In this document: piece after piece, positions 38,548 through 46,400 of the stretch
How the letters are laid out: each line of letters opens with the position of its first letter
Numbering within the stretch: the first letter of the stretch is position 1
NCBI RefSeq assembly: GCF_002813775.1
Contig: NZ_CP020370.1
Coordinates: forward strand, 5,171,501 to 5,235,500
DNA: 64,000 nucleotides
Origin: Candidatus Thiodictyon syntrophicum
GTDB taxonomy: Bacteria > Pseudomonadota > Gammaproteobacteria > Chromatiales > Chromatiaceae
Reading direction: 5' to 3'
The notes under the pieces: model-generated
The model's database searches: none
Seen by the model: the letters and a program-made list of their open reading frames with translations, nothing else
Told to the model about the DNA's origin: nothing
Position numbers and translations under genes: made by a program

Positions 38548-38680
38548 GGACCACTGTCCCGGCAAACGCCATGGGCCAGCGGCTCCAGCGTCACCGCCGC
38601 CTGCCACAGGCGCGCGACCAGGCCCAGGCCGGCCACCGGGCAGCCGCTGGTCCAGAAGCGCTCCGTGCCGCGGCGGCCCG
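38548..38680 (-). pseudogene. Duplicated 3' fragment of murI
   Basis: Translates in the minus direction to ERFWTSGCPVAGLGLVARLW..AVTLEPL, almost identical to the last 45 codons of murI at 40957-41784, including the downstream CCACTGTCCCGGC. The rest of murI is missing. It marks a duplication or recombination joint. The DNA from 38450 to 38547 shows nothing recognisable. Confidence 0.85.
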
Positions 38681-38691
38681 CGGGGGTAATC

Positions 38692-38843
38692 GGGGACAGA
38701 CCCTGAGGTATCCCCACGGAATGTCTCTTTCGATCAAATAGATACAGAGTCGTTGAGTAGCCGGGTAAGCCTCTGACGCAGGGGTTCCGCTAACCTACTG
38801 ATGTCTAGCTCAGATTCGTGGGGATACCTCAGGGTCTGTCCCC
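38692..38843. mobile_element. 152-bp MITE-like element with 26-bp perfect terminal inverted repeats
   Basis: The ends are GGGGACAGACCCTGAGGTAT (38692-38711, continuing CCCCAC to 38717) and its exact reverse complement at 38818-38843. The interior is about 100 bp, less GC-rich than the surroundings and non-coding. Size and perfect long ends fit a non-autonomous miniature transposable element. A target duplication is not obvious. Confidence 0.75.
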
Positions 38844-38873
38844 GCTTTCGTCCCCGCTTTCGTGCAACGACGC

Positions 38874-38899
38874 TGTGGGAGCGGCTCCAGCCGCGACGA
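38874..38899. repeat. REP-like GTGGGAGCGGCTCCAGCCGC
   Basis: Short palindrome (GCGGCT-CC-AGCCGC core) of the REP type common in gammaproteobacteria, lying between the MITE-like element and the Uma2 remnant. Confidence 0.6.
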
Positions 38900-38977
38900 G
38901 ACCGCGCGGGAGGTCCGGCGTCGCCAAGCAAGCCGCGGCGGGCTCGGGCTATACTCGGGGCCATCCAACCCAGCGAC

Positions 38978-39367
38978 ATGAAGGTACGGCTCGTCTCCGG
39001 CAAGGTCGGTGCCTACCCCGATGTCATGGCCGTCTGCGGCGAGCGTCGATTCTACGACCAGCGCCGCGACCTGCTCCTCAATCCGACCCTGATCGTCGAG
39101 GTCCTGTCCGACTCGACCGAGGCCTACGACCGCGGCGACAAATTCGCCCATTACCGAACGGTGCCGAGCCTCGATGCCTATCTGCTGGTTTCCCAGAACC
39201 GGGTCGGTGCCGAGCTCTATGTGCGCCAGTCCGACGGCAGTTGGAGCCTGACCGCCTATGGCGCATTGTCCGATACGGTCCCATTGGTCGCTGCGGATGC
39301 CGTGCTGTCGCTCGCCGAGGTCTATGACAAGGTCGAGCTGCCGCCTTCGGACCTGGGGGCAGGCTAA
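38978..39367 (+). pseudogene. Uma2-family (DUF820) nuclease, 5'-truncated
   Basis: 129 codons matching the C-terminal two-thirds of Uma2 proteins: GAYPDVMAVCGE, PTLIVEVLSDSTEAYDRGDK, FAHYRTVPSLDAYLLVSQ. Uma2 proteins are usually 180-200 residues. The missing N-terminus would have lain where the REP and MITE-like sequences now are. The catalytic-type PD..(E)V..E residues are present (PDV, IVEV), but the truncated start makes function doubtful. The frame is open upstream to 38801 across the MITE edge without family-like sequence. Confidence 0.75.
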
Positions 39368-39429
39368 TGCGGATGCGGCGCGATCCCGGCAACGACCATG
39401 GCCTGGGTCCGCCCGTTGCAAGGTCCGAT

Positions 39430-39780
39430 ACCCCGGTGCGTCGTCCGGAGAGCAGGCAAGGGTCCAGAAAGCGCTGCTCGGCGCGGATGGCGCCGCAGAA
39501 GAAGCGCATGTACGCAAGCCGGTTCTCCAGCGTGCCCAGGTCGGGCCGAAATAGCGCATTGGCGGCATGGATGGCATGGCCCTGCCCGATCAGGGGTATG
39601 ACGCCAGCGGGGCCTGCAAGCAGCGCCACCGCCGCGGTGCGCCCGCCATGGGCGAGCGCGACCTCCGCGAGGGTCCAGCACGGGCCATCGCGGCCGACAC
39701 AGACAGGCAGTGGGGTCCGGCCCCGACCCTCGTTCCGTGCCCGGTCGAGCGCGAGTCCCAGAGGTCCAGGCGCCGACTTC
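39430..39780 (-). pseudogene. Protein-like remnant of an unrecognised gene
   Basis: On the minus strand one frame reads PLPVCVGRDGPCWTLAEV, then GGRTAAVALLAGPAGVIPLI, GQGHAIHAANALFRPDLGTL and ENRLAYMRFFCGAIRAEQRF without a stop for about 115 codons. The even mix of residues looks like real protein, unlike the Arg/Pro-rich overlapping frames. No start codon or natural end is apparent, and family resemblance after residue 115 is lost. I do not recognise the family. Confidence 0.4.
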
Positions 39781-39975
39781 GGACGCGCGATCCAATATAC
39801 TGTCCGCGCGATCCCTGCCCCGCATTAACCGCGCGGCTGTCACAGAGAGAACCCTGGGCAGCGCCGGTGCGCGGGAGCCGCGCCGGACGCCGGTCAGGCC
39901 CGGCCAAGCGCATCCGGGGACCGCCGGACAACCGACACCGACCGCCGTCATCGTCACGCACAGGAATCCAAGACC

Positions 39976-40278
39976 ATGGCCCGGAACACGATCAACTTTG
40001 AATTCAACCAATACATCGTCACCGTCGCGACGATCGTCGCTGCGGTCGCGGCCGGCTATCTGTCTTACGCCACGGGGATCGCCAATCCGCTGGTGGCCGC
40101 GGCGACGGCAGGGGCCATCGGGTTCGCCGTTTCCTATGCCCGCGATGGTCCGAATCCCCGCCGGCAGCTTCTCCATAGGTTTCCGCGTGGCCAGGACGCT
40201 TACCAATTGATTTTTATGTTCTTTACATCGCGAGAAACCAGGGGGAACCATTGCCAAACCCGCGGAGTGAGCGGATGA
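39976..40278 (+). CDS. Small hypothetical membrane protein
   Basis: 100 residues starting MARNTINFEFNQYIVTVATI. Two adjacent hydrophobic stretches (about 13-30 and 37-52, VAAVAAGYLSYATG and NPLVAAATAGAIGFAVSYA) would span the membrane. The last 45 residues do not look conserved, and the true 3' end may be lost. It overlaps the toxin gene start by 4 bases. A weak AGGAA lies upstream. Real but possibly degenerate. Confidence 0.45.
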   Translation: MARNTINFEFNQYIVTVATIVAAVAAGYLSYATGIANPLVAAATAGAIGFAVSYARDGPNPRRQLLHRFPRGQDAYQLIFMFFTSRETRGNHCQTRGVSG

Positions 40279-40568
40279 CGCTAAAGTGCGAATGGGCCGA
40301 CCGTAAAGCCGTGCTCAACCTAAAGAATCACCGGGTGAGCTTCGAGGAGGCATGTACGGTCTTTGCCGATACCCTGTCGGGTACCATTCCCGATCCGCTG
40401 CATCCGGCGAGCGAGGCGCGGTTCATCACGATCGGCCTGTCGGAGCAGATGCGGTTGTTGGTCGTGGTTCACGCGGAAGTCGGCGAGCGCATGCGGATCA
40501 TATCGGCACGCTGCGCAACTTCACACGAACGCAAGAGGTATCAAGAAGGCTATGTCAAAGCACGCTGA
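40275..40568 (+). CDS. brnT: BrnT-family ribonuclease toxin
   Basis: Type II toxin-antitoxin toxin, a small RelE-fold ribonuclease. 97 residues from the ATG at 40275: CEWADRKAVLNLKNHRVSFE (the W-D-..K-N-..H-.V-F-E-A signature), TVFADTLSGTIPDPLH, and RIISARCATSHERKRYQEG, which carries the late Arg/His-Glu-Arg-Tyr motif. Its end overlaps the antitoxin start by 17 bases, as in many brnTA operons. An in-frame start 24 bases earlier is less likely. Confidence 0.88.
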   Translation: MTLKCEWADRKAVLNLKNHRVSFEEACTVFADTLSGTIPDPLHPASEARFITIGLSEQMRLLVVVHAEVGERMRIISARCATSHERKRYQEGYVKAR

Positions 40569-40818
40569 TCCTGACCTGCTCGATGAGTACGACTTCACCG
40601 GTGCCGAACGGGGAAAATATGCGGAACGCTTCCGAGAGGGAACGAATGTCGTCAAGCTGGACGACGATGTGGCAGAGTTGTTCCGTAGTGCGAAAGAGGT
40701 GAACGATGCCCTGCGCTCCATCGGCCTGATCATCCGCGCGCATCGCCAAACGGGGCTTGGCGATACGCCGGTGGTGGAGCGCGATGCGAGCGCGCTCCAC
40801 CCCGGGCGGTCCAGATAG
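40552..40818 (+). CDS. brnA: BrnA-type antitoxin with a non-native C-terminal extension
   Basis: Antitoxin of the pair, binding BrnT and probably its own promoter. The sequence DLLDEYDFTGAERGKYAERF and DDDVAELFRSAKEVNDALRS is typical of this group. Family members usually end soon after the last helix. Here the frame continues another 25 residues (RQTGLGDTPVVERDASALHP...) before a stop, which looks like read-through into rearranged DNA. The C-terminal helix could still be functional. Confidence 0.8.
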   Translation: MSKHADPDLLDEYDFTGAERGKYAERFREGTNVVKLDDDVAELFRSAKEVNDALRSIGLIIRAHRQTGLGDTPVVERDASALHPGRSR

Positions 40819-40965
40819 GCGGCGGGGATATATTTGCTGCCGCCAAGCTCCGCGACGGTGCGCCGGCTGTAGTCATTGACGCTGTCGCGGATGCTCCAGA
40901 GTGCCAGCTCCTCGCGCTTGAGGTGCCATTGGACCCGGTGTGCGTCGAGCAATGAGTCACCAACT
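40800..40965 (-). pseudogene. Short unrecognised coding remnant
   Basis: Minus frame gives SLLDAHRVQWHLKREELALW followed by SIRDSVNDYSRRTVAELGGS and KYIPAAYLDRPG, a protein-like stretch without a start. It is wedged between brnA and the murI stop and is probably the 3' part of a lost gene. Family not recognised. Confidence 0.3.
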
Positions 40966-41784
40966 GGACAGACCACTGTCCCGGCACACGCCATCCGGCA
41001 GCGGCTCCAGCGTCACCGCCGCCCGCCACAGCCGCGCGACCAGGCCCAGGCCGGCCACCGGGCAGCCGCTGGTCCAGAAGCGCTCCGTACCGAGGCGCCC
41101 CGCCGGTGCCAGCAGGCCGTCAGCCTCCAGGCGCCGCCGGACCTGGCGCGCGACGGCGACCCCCGAGTCCAGCACCGTCACCCCGGGACCGGCCAGGTCC
41201 AGGATCAGGGGCCTGAGATAGGGATAATGGGTACACCCGAGCACGATGCTGTCGGCGCCCCGCTCCAGTAGCGGGCGCAGGTAGTCGGCAAGCAGGGCCC
41301 TGGTGTAGTCACCGTCCAGGTCCCCCGCCTCGACCCGCTCCACCAGCCCGGGACAGGGCTGGAGCAGGACCTGGACCCCGGCGCCGACCTGCGCCAGCAA
41401 GCGGCCGAAGCTGTGGCTGGCGAGCGTGGCACGGGTCGCGAGCACGCCGATGACCCCGCTGCGGGTGAGCCCCACCGCCGGCTTGACCGCCGGTTCCATG
41501 GCGATGATGGGCACCGGGTAGCGGCTGCGCAGGAGCCGGGCCGCGGCCCCGGTCGCGGTATTGCAGGCGACCACCACGGCCTTGGCGCCCTGCCCGATCA
41601 GGAACCCGGTGAGCGCCACGGCGCGCGCCTCGATCAGGGCCGGCGGCTTGTCGCCATAGGGGGCGTGACCGGAGTCGGCCACATAGAGCAGGTCCTCGGC
41701 GGGCAGTTCCCGGCGGATCTCCGCCAGCACGGTGAGCCCACCGACGCCGGAGTCGAAGACCCCGATGGGGCGCGAGGCGGTCAT
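40957..41784 (-). CDS. murI: Glutamate racemase
   Basis: Converts L- to D-glutamate for peptidoglycan. 275 residues starting MTASRPIGVFDSGVGGLTVL. The two catalytic cysteines are in VVACNTATGAAA and VLGCTHYPYL, and the nearby acid is in YVADSGHAPYG. The longer upstream open frame is not family-like. The last 45 codons are duplicated at 38548-38680. The final residues (after TLEPL) may be encoded by rearranged DNA because both copies share the same downstream joint. Confidence 0.94.
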   Translation of the reverse strand: MTASRPIGVFDSGVGGLTVLAEIRRELPAEDLLYVADSGHAPYGDKPPALIEARAVALTGFLIGQGAKAVVVACNTATGAAARLLRSRYPVPIIAMEPAVKPAVGLTRSGVIGVLATRATLASHSFGRLLAQVGAGVQVLLQPCPGLVERVEAGDLDGDYTRALLADYLRPLLERGADSIVLGCTHYPYLRPLILDLAGPGVTVLDSGVAVARQVRRRLEADGLLAPAGRLGTERFWTSGCPVAGLGLVARLWRAAVTLEPLPDGVCRDSGLSSW

Positions 41785-41815
41785 GATCGGCGATGGGGCC
41801 GCGCGGACATGGGGA

Positions 41816-42232
41816 TCAGGCGCTCGGCGAGGACACCCAGTCCTCGCACCGCAACCCAGGTACGCGCTTGAACTCCCGGGTGTTGTTCGTGACCAACACG
41901 GCGTCCAGCGACAACGCATGGGCCGCAATCAGCAGGTCCATGTTACCGATCGGTGTCCCCTGCCCATGCAGCACCGCACGGACACCGGCATAGGCGGCGG
42001 CGGCCGACTCGGTCCAGGGCAGCACCCGGAGACGGCGACGAAAATCGTCGATGTCGTGCCGAATCGCGGTGCCGCGGGTCGGATGGAGTTCGGCGCCGAA
42101 CCACAGTTCGGCCAACACGACGACCGAGATGGCGAGATTGCCATGGCCCACCGCGTCGAACCTGGCCTTCACACTTGGCGGGCGGCGGCGGATCACGAAG
42201 CTGCTGGTATTGGTGTCAAGCATCCAAAGCAT
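41816..42232 (-). CDS. vapC: VapC-type PIN-domain ribonuclease toxin
   Basis: 138-residue PIN-domain toxin. The metal-binding acids are visible: Asp in MLDTNTSSFVIR, Glu in VVLAELWFGAE, Asp in NMDLLIAAHAL, and a late acid in the FKRVPGLRCEDW strand. The start (ATG at 42232, or the ATG 9 bases later) overlaps the end of vapB. It is transcribed with vapB; autoregulation by the complex is known for the family. Confidence 0.9.
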   Translation of the reverse strand: MLWMLDTNTSSFVIRRRPPSVKARFDAVGHGNLAISVVVLAELWFGAELHPTRGTAIRHDIDDFRRRLRVLPWTESAAAAYAGVRAVLHGQGTPIGNMDLLIAAHALSLDAVLVTNNTREFKRVPGLRCEDWVSSPSA

Positions 42233-42476
42233 GGAGGCAGTCCCGCTCTTGGGGCGGCGCATCATCGCGATCGGCGAGAAACTCGTCCGGCGTCGCGGAC
42301 GGACCGGCGAAGAAATCGTCCCAGCCGACGGGCTTCGGACGCAGGATCACGGCATCGCCCGCGCGCTCGATATAGACCTCTTTGCCCTCGAAGCGGAACT
42401 CGGCGGGCAGCCGCACCGCCTGGCTGCGGCCGTTGACGAAGAGCTTTGCGGTCTTGTGCACGGGAATGACTCCCAC
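42216..42476 (-). CDS. vapB: VapB-type AbrB/SpoVT antitoxin
   Basis: 86-residue antitoxin. The N-terminus (KTAKLFVNGRSQAVRLPAEF) is the swapped-hairpin AbrB DNA-binding domain, and GKEVYIERAGDAVILRPKP completes it. The C-terminal tail (WDDFFAGPSATPDEF) would wrap the toxin. Its stop lies 17 bases inside vapC, so the pair is translationally coupled. A TA-rich stretch (TATATATTATGAGTATA) just upstream is a good promoter candidate. Confidence 0.9.
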   Translation of the reverse strand: MGVIPVHKTAKLFVNGRSQAVRLPAEFRFEGKEVYIERAGDAVILRPKPVGWDDFFAGPSATPDEFLADRDDAPPQERDCLHALDA

Positions 42477-42529
42477 CTGGTATATATTATGAGTATATTC
42501 CAGCGCAACTGGTCACTCAAGTCGTAGTC

Positions 42530-42599
42530 GTAGGGTACGCATCGCGTACCCGCCAAGCTGCCACAACCGCCGGAGCTGGGTACGCGATGCGTACCCTAC
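42530..42599. repeat. 22-bp perfect inverted repeat GTAGGGTACGC...
   Basis: GTAGGGTACGCATCGCGTAC (plus CC) at 42530-42551 is exactly reverse-complemented at 42578-42599 around a 26-nt loop. The right arm continues into element B2. Same palindrome type as those at 10779 and 18244. Confidence 0.88.
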
Positions 42600-42749
42600 A
42601 GCTACCGGAAGTTTTCACGGGCCGGGTGTTGTCGTTGTCGTTGTCGTTGTCGTAATCGCGGTCGAATTATTCGATTACGACAACGACAACGACAACGACA
42701 ACGACAGCGTACCTGGGATCTCGGTCACCACATCAGTTCTGATCGCACC
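42578..42749 (+). repeat. Hexamer-arm inverted repeat, subfamily B, copy B2
   Basis: Flanks (GCGATGCGTACCCT; GGGATCTCGGTCACCACAT; CAGTTCTGATCGCACC) match copy B1. The left arm is GTTGTCG-type hexamers ending CGTAATCG; the loop is CGGTCGAATTATT; the right arm is ATTACG x1 and ACAACG x4. Together with the palindrome and repeat C it fills the gap between vapB and xthA (42477-42817). Confidence 0.88.
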
Positions 42750-42767
42750 TGGGACGCACCTTGCCGG

Positions 42768-42841
42768 TGATTATGACAATAGCGATAAGCGCATGACAAT
42801 CCGAAGAGAATCTGTGTTCATCTGTGTTCATCTGTGGATTC
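42768..42841 (-). repeat. ATCTGTGTTCATCTGTGG repeat, second locus
   Basis: Inverted relative of 4795-4867: GAATCTGTGTTCATCTGTG and the adjoining TGACAATAGCG..GCATGACAAT both match. Its right end overlaps the 3' end of xthA and supplies that gene's last codons and stop. Confidence 0.82.
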
Positions 42842-43657
42842 CAGATCGAAGCTGGCCCACACCGGGCAATGATCGGAGGGCCGGTCCATGGCGCGCAGTG
42901 CATAGTCGATACCGGCCTCGCGCAGGCGCTCCTTCAGCGGGGCGCTGACCAGAATCAGGTCGATCCGCAGGCCCCGCCGGGGCTCGCGCTCAAAGCCCTT
43001 GGAACGATAGTCGAACCAACTGAAGCGGTCATCGACCGCCGGGTGCAGGACCCGGTAGGCGTCATGCAGCCCCCAGTCCATGACGACCTTGAGCCATTCG
43101 CGTTCCTCGGGCAGGAAGCTGCACTTGCCCTCGCGCAGCCAGCGCTTGGCGTTGTCGGCCCCGATCCCGATATCGAGATCCAGCGGTGCCACGTTCATGT
43201 CACCCATCACCACCAGGTTCTGATCGGGGCTGAAGGATTCGCGCAGATAGGCCGCCAGATCGCGATAGAAGGCGGCCTTGCCGGGAAACTTCACCGGGTG
43301 GTCGCGCCCCTCACCCTGGGGAAAATAGCCATTGATGACGGTGACTTCCCCACCCCCGGCCAGGGCATAGCGCCCGGTGATGGCGCGGCGCTGGGCGTCC
43401 TGCGGATCGCTCGGGAACCCCTTGGTCACCGCCAGCGGTTGCGTCTTGCTGAGGAGTGCGACCCCGTAGTGTCCCTTCTGACCGTGGCAATGCGCGCGAT
43501 AGCCCACCCCTTCCACCATCGCCAGGGGGAACTCCTCATCAACCACCTTGCACTCCTGCAGGCCCAGGATGTCGGGATCGAGCCCCGCCCTCAGCGCCTC
43601 CAACTGGTGGGGCCGGGCGCGGATGCCATTGATATTGAATGAACAGATCGTGAGCAT
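42818..43657 (-). CDS. xthA: Exodeoxyribonuclease III / AP endonuclease
   Basis: DNA repair enzyme that cuts at abasic sites and trims 3' ends. 279 residues from the ATG at 43657 ([20 protein letters not shown]). Conserved motifs of the exonuclease III fold: GLQECKV (metal Glu), [27 protein letters not shown] (catalytic Asp/Asn), RIDLILVS and PSDHCPVW (catalytic His). The last six codons, STDEHR, and the stop lie in the dispersed ATCTGTGTTC repeat, so the repeat has replaced the original 3' end, though the fold is complete. Confidence 0.95.
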   Translation of the reverse strand: MLTICSFNINGIRARPHQLEALRAGLDPDILGLQECKVVDEEFPLAMVEGVGYRAHCHGQKGHYGVALLSKTQPLAVTKGFPSDPQDAQRRAITGRYALAGGGEVTVINGYFPQGEGRDHPVKFPGKAAFYRDLAAYLRESFSPDQNLVVMGDMNVAPLDLDIGIGADNAKRWLREGKCSFLPEEREWLKVVMDWGLHDAYRVLHPAVDDRFSWFDYRSKGFEREPRRGLRIDLILVSAPLKERLREAGIDYALRAMDRPSDHCPVWASFDLESTDEHR

Positions 43658-43743
43658 GTCGGTACCTCTGCTGCACCTGGTGGAACCCGTCGTCAGTGCG
43701 CACAATGTCACGTCATTGCGGGTCCGAGCGCGCTTAAGCCCAG

Positions 43744-43900
43744 AAGAAGAAGTTTAGCCGCAAATGAACGCAAATAGACGCAAATAATCAGCGACTTGGC
43801 CTTGGCTGCATGTTCACCGTCGGGGTGACGCCCGCGACGATGCTAACCAGCAGATTTATTTGCGCTTATTTGCGTTCATTTGCGGCCAAATACTCTTCTT
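43744..43900. repeat. GCAAATGAACGCAAATA inverted repeat pair
   Basis: Left part AGTTTAGCCGCAAATGAACG continuing CAAATAGACGCAAATAA (43752-43786). Right part is the complement, TTATTTGCGCTTATTTGCG then TTCATTTGCGGCC (43856-43887). The outer edges (AGAAGAAG / CTTCTTGGG) also pair imperfectly. The loop of about 70 nt is non-coding. Fills the gap between xthA and lpxB. Confidence 0.8.
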
Positions 43901-43942
43901 GGGTTAAACGTAAGCCGTAAATTACGTATGTCATCTTCCGCT

Positions 43943-45106
43943 TCATCCCGGCGCGCGCCCGATGAGTTCGAGCACCGCCAAGGCCGCCGCGCGGGCCGCG
44001 TCGTGGCGCATCCCGGCATGGATGCGGGCATACTCAGCAGTAATCGCGGCCACCCGGGCGGGATCATCGAGCAGGGCCAGGATGGCCGGTGCCAGCAGGT
44101 CGGCACGACACCGGTCCTGCAGAAATTCCGGGGCCAACTCGCGCCCCGCGAGCAGGTTGGCCATGGCCGCGTATTGGACCTTCACCAGGCGCAACTGCGT
44201 GAGCAGTTGGTAGGTGAACGGGTGGACGCGATAGCCCACCACCATGGGGCGTTTGAGGAGCAGGGTCTCCAGGGTCGCCGTACCCGAGGCGGTGAGGACG
44301 CAATCCGCGGCGGCGATGACCTCGCGGCCCCGCCCCTCGACCAGGGTCACCGGCAGGTCCGGGGCCAGGCGTTGCAAGGCGGCGACGAAGCAGGCATGCA
44401 GCCGCGGGTTGACCAGGGGCACGGCGAAGCGCAGACCCGGGCGGGCGGCCAGGCAGGCGACGGCCGTCTCGATGAACGGCACCGCCAGTCGCTCCATTTC
44501 GCCCAGGCGGCTGCCGGGCAGCAGTGCAATCAGGGTACCTGACAGGGGCAGCCCCAGGGCGGCCCGGGCCTTGGCCCGATCGACCTGCAAGGGGATCTGG
44601 TCGGCCAGCGGATGGCCGACATAGCGGGCCGGCACCCCGTGTCGGCGCAGGAACGGCTCCTCGAACGGGAAGAGGCACAGCAGCAGGTCAACGGCGCGCC
44701 GAATCGCCTTGACCCGCCCCGGGCGCCAGGCCCAAACGGTGGGGCTGACGACGTGTACGGTACGGATACCGGCCGCACGCAGGCGCCGCTCCAGCCCCAG
44801 ATTGAAGTCGGGCGCATCGATGCCGATGAACACATCGGGCCGGTCCTTGCGGAAGTGCTCGGTGAGTTGGCGGCGCCGCCGAAGCAGTTCCGGCAGGTGA
44901 CCCAGCACCTCGGTCAGCCCCATCACCGAGAGGCGCTCCAGCGGGAACAGGGTCTCGCAACCGGCCGCCATCATCCGGGGCCCGGCCACCCCGACGCAGT
45001 GCACGCTCGGGACCAACCGTGTGAGCTCCGCGACAATGGCGGCTCCCAGGAGGTCGCCCGAGGCCTCGTTGGCGACGATGCCGACGCGCAACCCGGCGTC
45101 GGCCAT
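43943..45106 (-). CDS. lpxB: Lipid-A-disaccharide synthase
   Basis: Peripheral inner-membrane glycosyltransferase that joins UDP-2,3-diacylglucosamine and lipid X in lipid A synthesis. 387 residues. Family features: VGIVANEASGDLLGAAIVAE at the N-terminus, FIGIDAPDFNLGLERRLR, VSPTVWAWRPGRVKAIRR, LALLPGSR-type motif (ALLPGSRLGEMERLA), and a C-terminal ASGTATLETLLLKRPMVVGY. Last gene of the visible minus-strand cluster; its ATG shares one base with the lpxA stop (TGATG). Confidence 0.95.
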   Translation of the reverse strand: MADAGLRVGIVANEASGDLLGAAIVAELTRLVPSVHCVGVAGPRMMAAGCETLFPLERLSVMGLTEVLGHLPELLRRRRQLTEHFRKDRPDVFIGIDAPDFNLGLERRLRAAGIRTVHVVSPTVWAWRPGRVKAIRRAVDLLLCLFPFEEPFLRRHGVPARYVGHPLADQIPLQVDRAKARAALGLPLSGTLIALLPGSRLGEMERLAVPFIETAVACLAARPGLRFAVPLVNPRLHACFVAALQRLAPDLPVTLVEGRGREVIAAADCVLTASGTATLETLLLKRPMVVGYRVHPFTYQLLTQLRLVKVQYAAMANLLAGRELAPEFLQDRCRADLLAPAILALLDDPARVAAITAEYARIHAGMRHDAARAAALAVLELIGRAPG

Positions 45107-45876
45107 CAGCGTACGATGCCGCGACCGCGCTCGGCCACGAAGGCGGCCAGCGCGGCGACCTCTGGGACCTCCGCGGCCAGGCCGCCGATACGCTCCAGGG
45201 CCTCGTCCAGCTTGAGCCCGGCCAGGTAGAGCGCGCGGTAGGCGCGCTTGATGGCGGCGATGGCCGCCGGACTGAAGCCGCGGCGGCGCAGCCCCTCGCT
45301 GTTGATGCCGTGGGGAGCCGCGGGTTGGCCGCCGACCGTGACATAGGGCGGCACGTCCTTGCTCAAGGCCGAGCCCATGGCACAGAAGCTATGGGCACCG
45401 AGCCGGCAAAACTGGTGGACGATGGTGAAGCCGCCGAGGATTGCCCAGTCCTGAATCTCCACATGACCCCCGAGAGAGGCGGCGTTGGCCATGATGACGT
45501 GATTGCCGATCCGGCAGTCATGGGCCACATGGGTATAGGCCATGAAGAGGTTATCGTCGCCGACGCGGGTGACGCCCTGGTCTTGGACAGTCCCGCGGTG
45601 CAGGGTGGCGCATTCGCGAATCTGGTTGCGGTCGCCGATCTCCAGGCGGGTCTCCTCTCCGCCGTATTTCATGTCCTGGGGGTCCTCGCCCACCGAGGCG
45701 AACTGGAAGATGCGATTGTCCCGCCCGATGCGGGTAGGTCCGCGAATCACCGTATGGGGTCCAACCCGGGTGCCCTCACCGATCTCCACCCCCGGACCGA
45801 TCACCGCGAAGGGGCCGACGTCCACTCCGGCGGCAAGCCGCGCGCCCGGGTCGATGACGGCAGAGGGGTGAATCAA
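45106..45876 (-). CDS. lpxA: UDP-N-acetylglucosamine acyltransferase
   Basis: First enzyme of lipid A synthesis, a cytoplasmic left-handed beta-helix trimer. Hexapeptide repeats run through residues 1-190 ([20 protein letters not shown]...), the catalytic His is in [11 protein letters not shown], and the helical C-terminus ([20 protein letters not shown]) follows. I choose a TTG at 45876 that overlaps the fabZ stop (TTGA) because the protein then starts [14 protein letters not shown] like other LpxA; an ATG at 45900 would add eight residues and overlap fabZ more. Confidence 0.92.
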   Translation of the reverse strand: MIHPSAVIDPGARLAAGVDVGPFAVIGPGVEIGEGTRVGPHTVIRGPTRIGRDNRIFQFASVGEDPQDMKYGGEETRLEIGDRNQIRECATLHRGTVQDQGVTRVGDDNLFMAYTHVAHDCRIGNHVIMANAASLGGHVEIQDWAILGGFTIVHQFCRLGAHSFCAMGSALSKDVPPYVTVGGQPAAPHGINSEGLRRRGFSPAAIAAIKRAYRALYLAGLKLDEALERIGGLAAEVPEVAALAAFVAERGRGIVR

Positions 45877-46400
45877 GCGTTGAAGTCCCGGGCGGTGCAC
45901 ATGATCTCGGCGCTCGCCACCAGGCGGTCATCCACCCGCGCCTCCCCGTTGAATTTCCAGATACCACGGCGCACGGCCAACAGCTCGACCGTCATGATCA
46001 ACTGATCACCGGGCTCCACCGGGCGCTTGAAGCGCGCCTTGTCGATACCGACGAAGTAATAGAGCGCCTTCTCGCCCACCTCCTCGGGGCGCGACGCCAT
46101 GGCCAGGATGCCGGTCGCCTGGGCCATCGCCTCAATGATCAGGACCCCGGGCATCACCGGGCGCACCGGGAAGTGCCCGACGAAATAGGGCTCGTTATAG
46201 CTCACATTCTTGAGTGCGACCAACCGCTGGTCACGCTTGAATTCCAACACCCGATCGATCAGCAGAAAGGGATAACGGTGCGGCAACAGACTCAGCACCT
46301 TGTGGATATCCATGGTGATGAGGTCCGAATCCACCCGCGCGCCCGGCGTGGCCGGCTCCCCGCAGTTCGGGTCCACCGGGTAAGGCTGAGATGCCTGCAT
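45873..46400 (-). CDS. fabZ: 3-hydroxyacyl-ACP dehydratase
   Basis: Hot-dog-fold dehydratase of fatty acid elongation, here placed, as usual, between lpxD and lpxA where it competes for hydroxymyristoyl-ACP. Motifs: [16 protein letters not shown], catalytic His in [19 protein letters not shown] and Glu in [12 protein letters not shown]. The ATG at 46400 shares one base with the lpxD stop; it gives an extra 29 residues at the N-terminus compared with a start at 46313 ([10 protein letters not shown]), which would match the usual 145-150 residue size. Confidence 0.93.
   Translation of the reverse strand: MQASQPYPVDPNCGEPATPGARVDSDLITMDIHKVLSLLPHRYPFLLIDRVLEFKRDQRLVALKNVSYNEPYFVGHFPVRPVMPGVLIIEAMAQATGILAMASRPEEVGEKALYYFVGIDKARFKRPVEPGDQLIMTVELLAVRRGIWKFNGEARVDDRLVASAEIMCTARDFNA

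Noticed and set aside
39364-40257. 297-codon minus-strand frame
   Set aside because: Arg/Gly/Pro-rich shadow; a different minus frame in part of this stretch looks more protein-like and is reported as a remnant.
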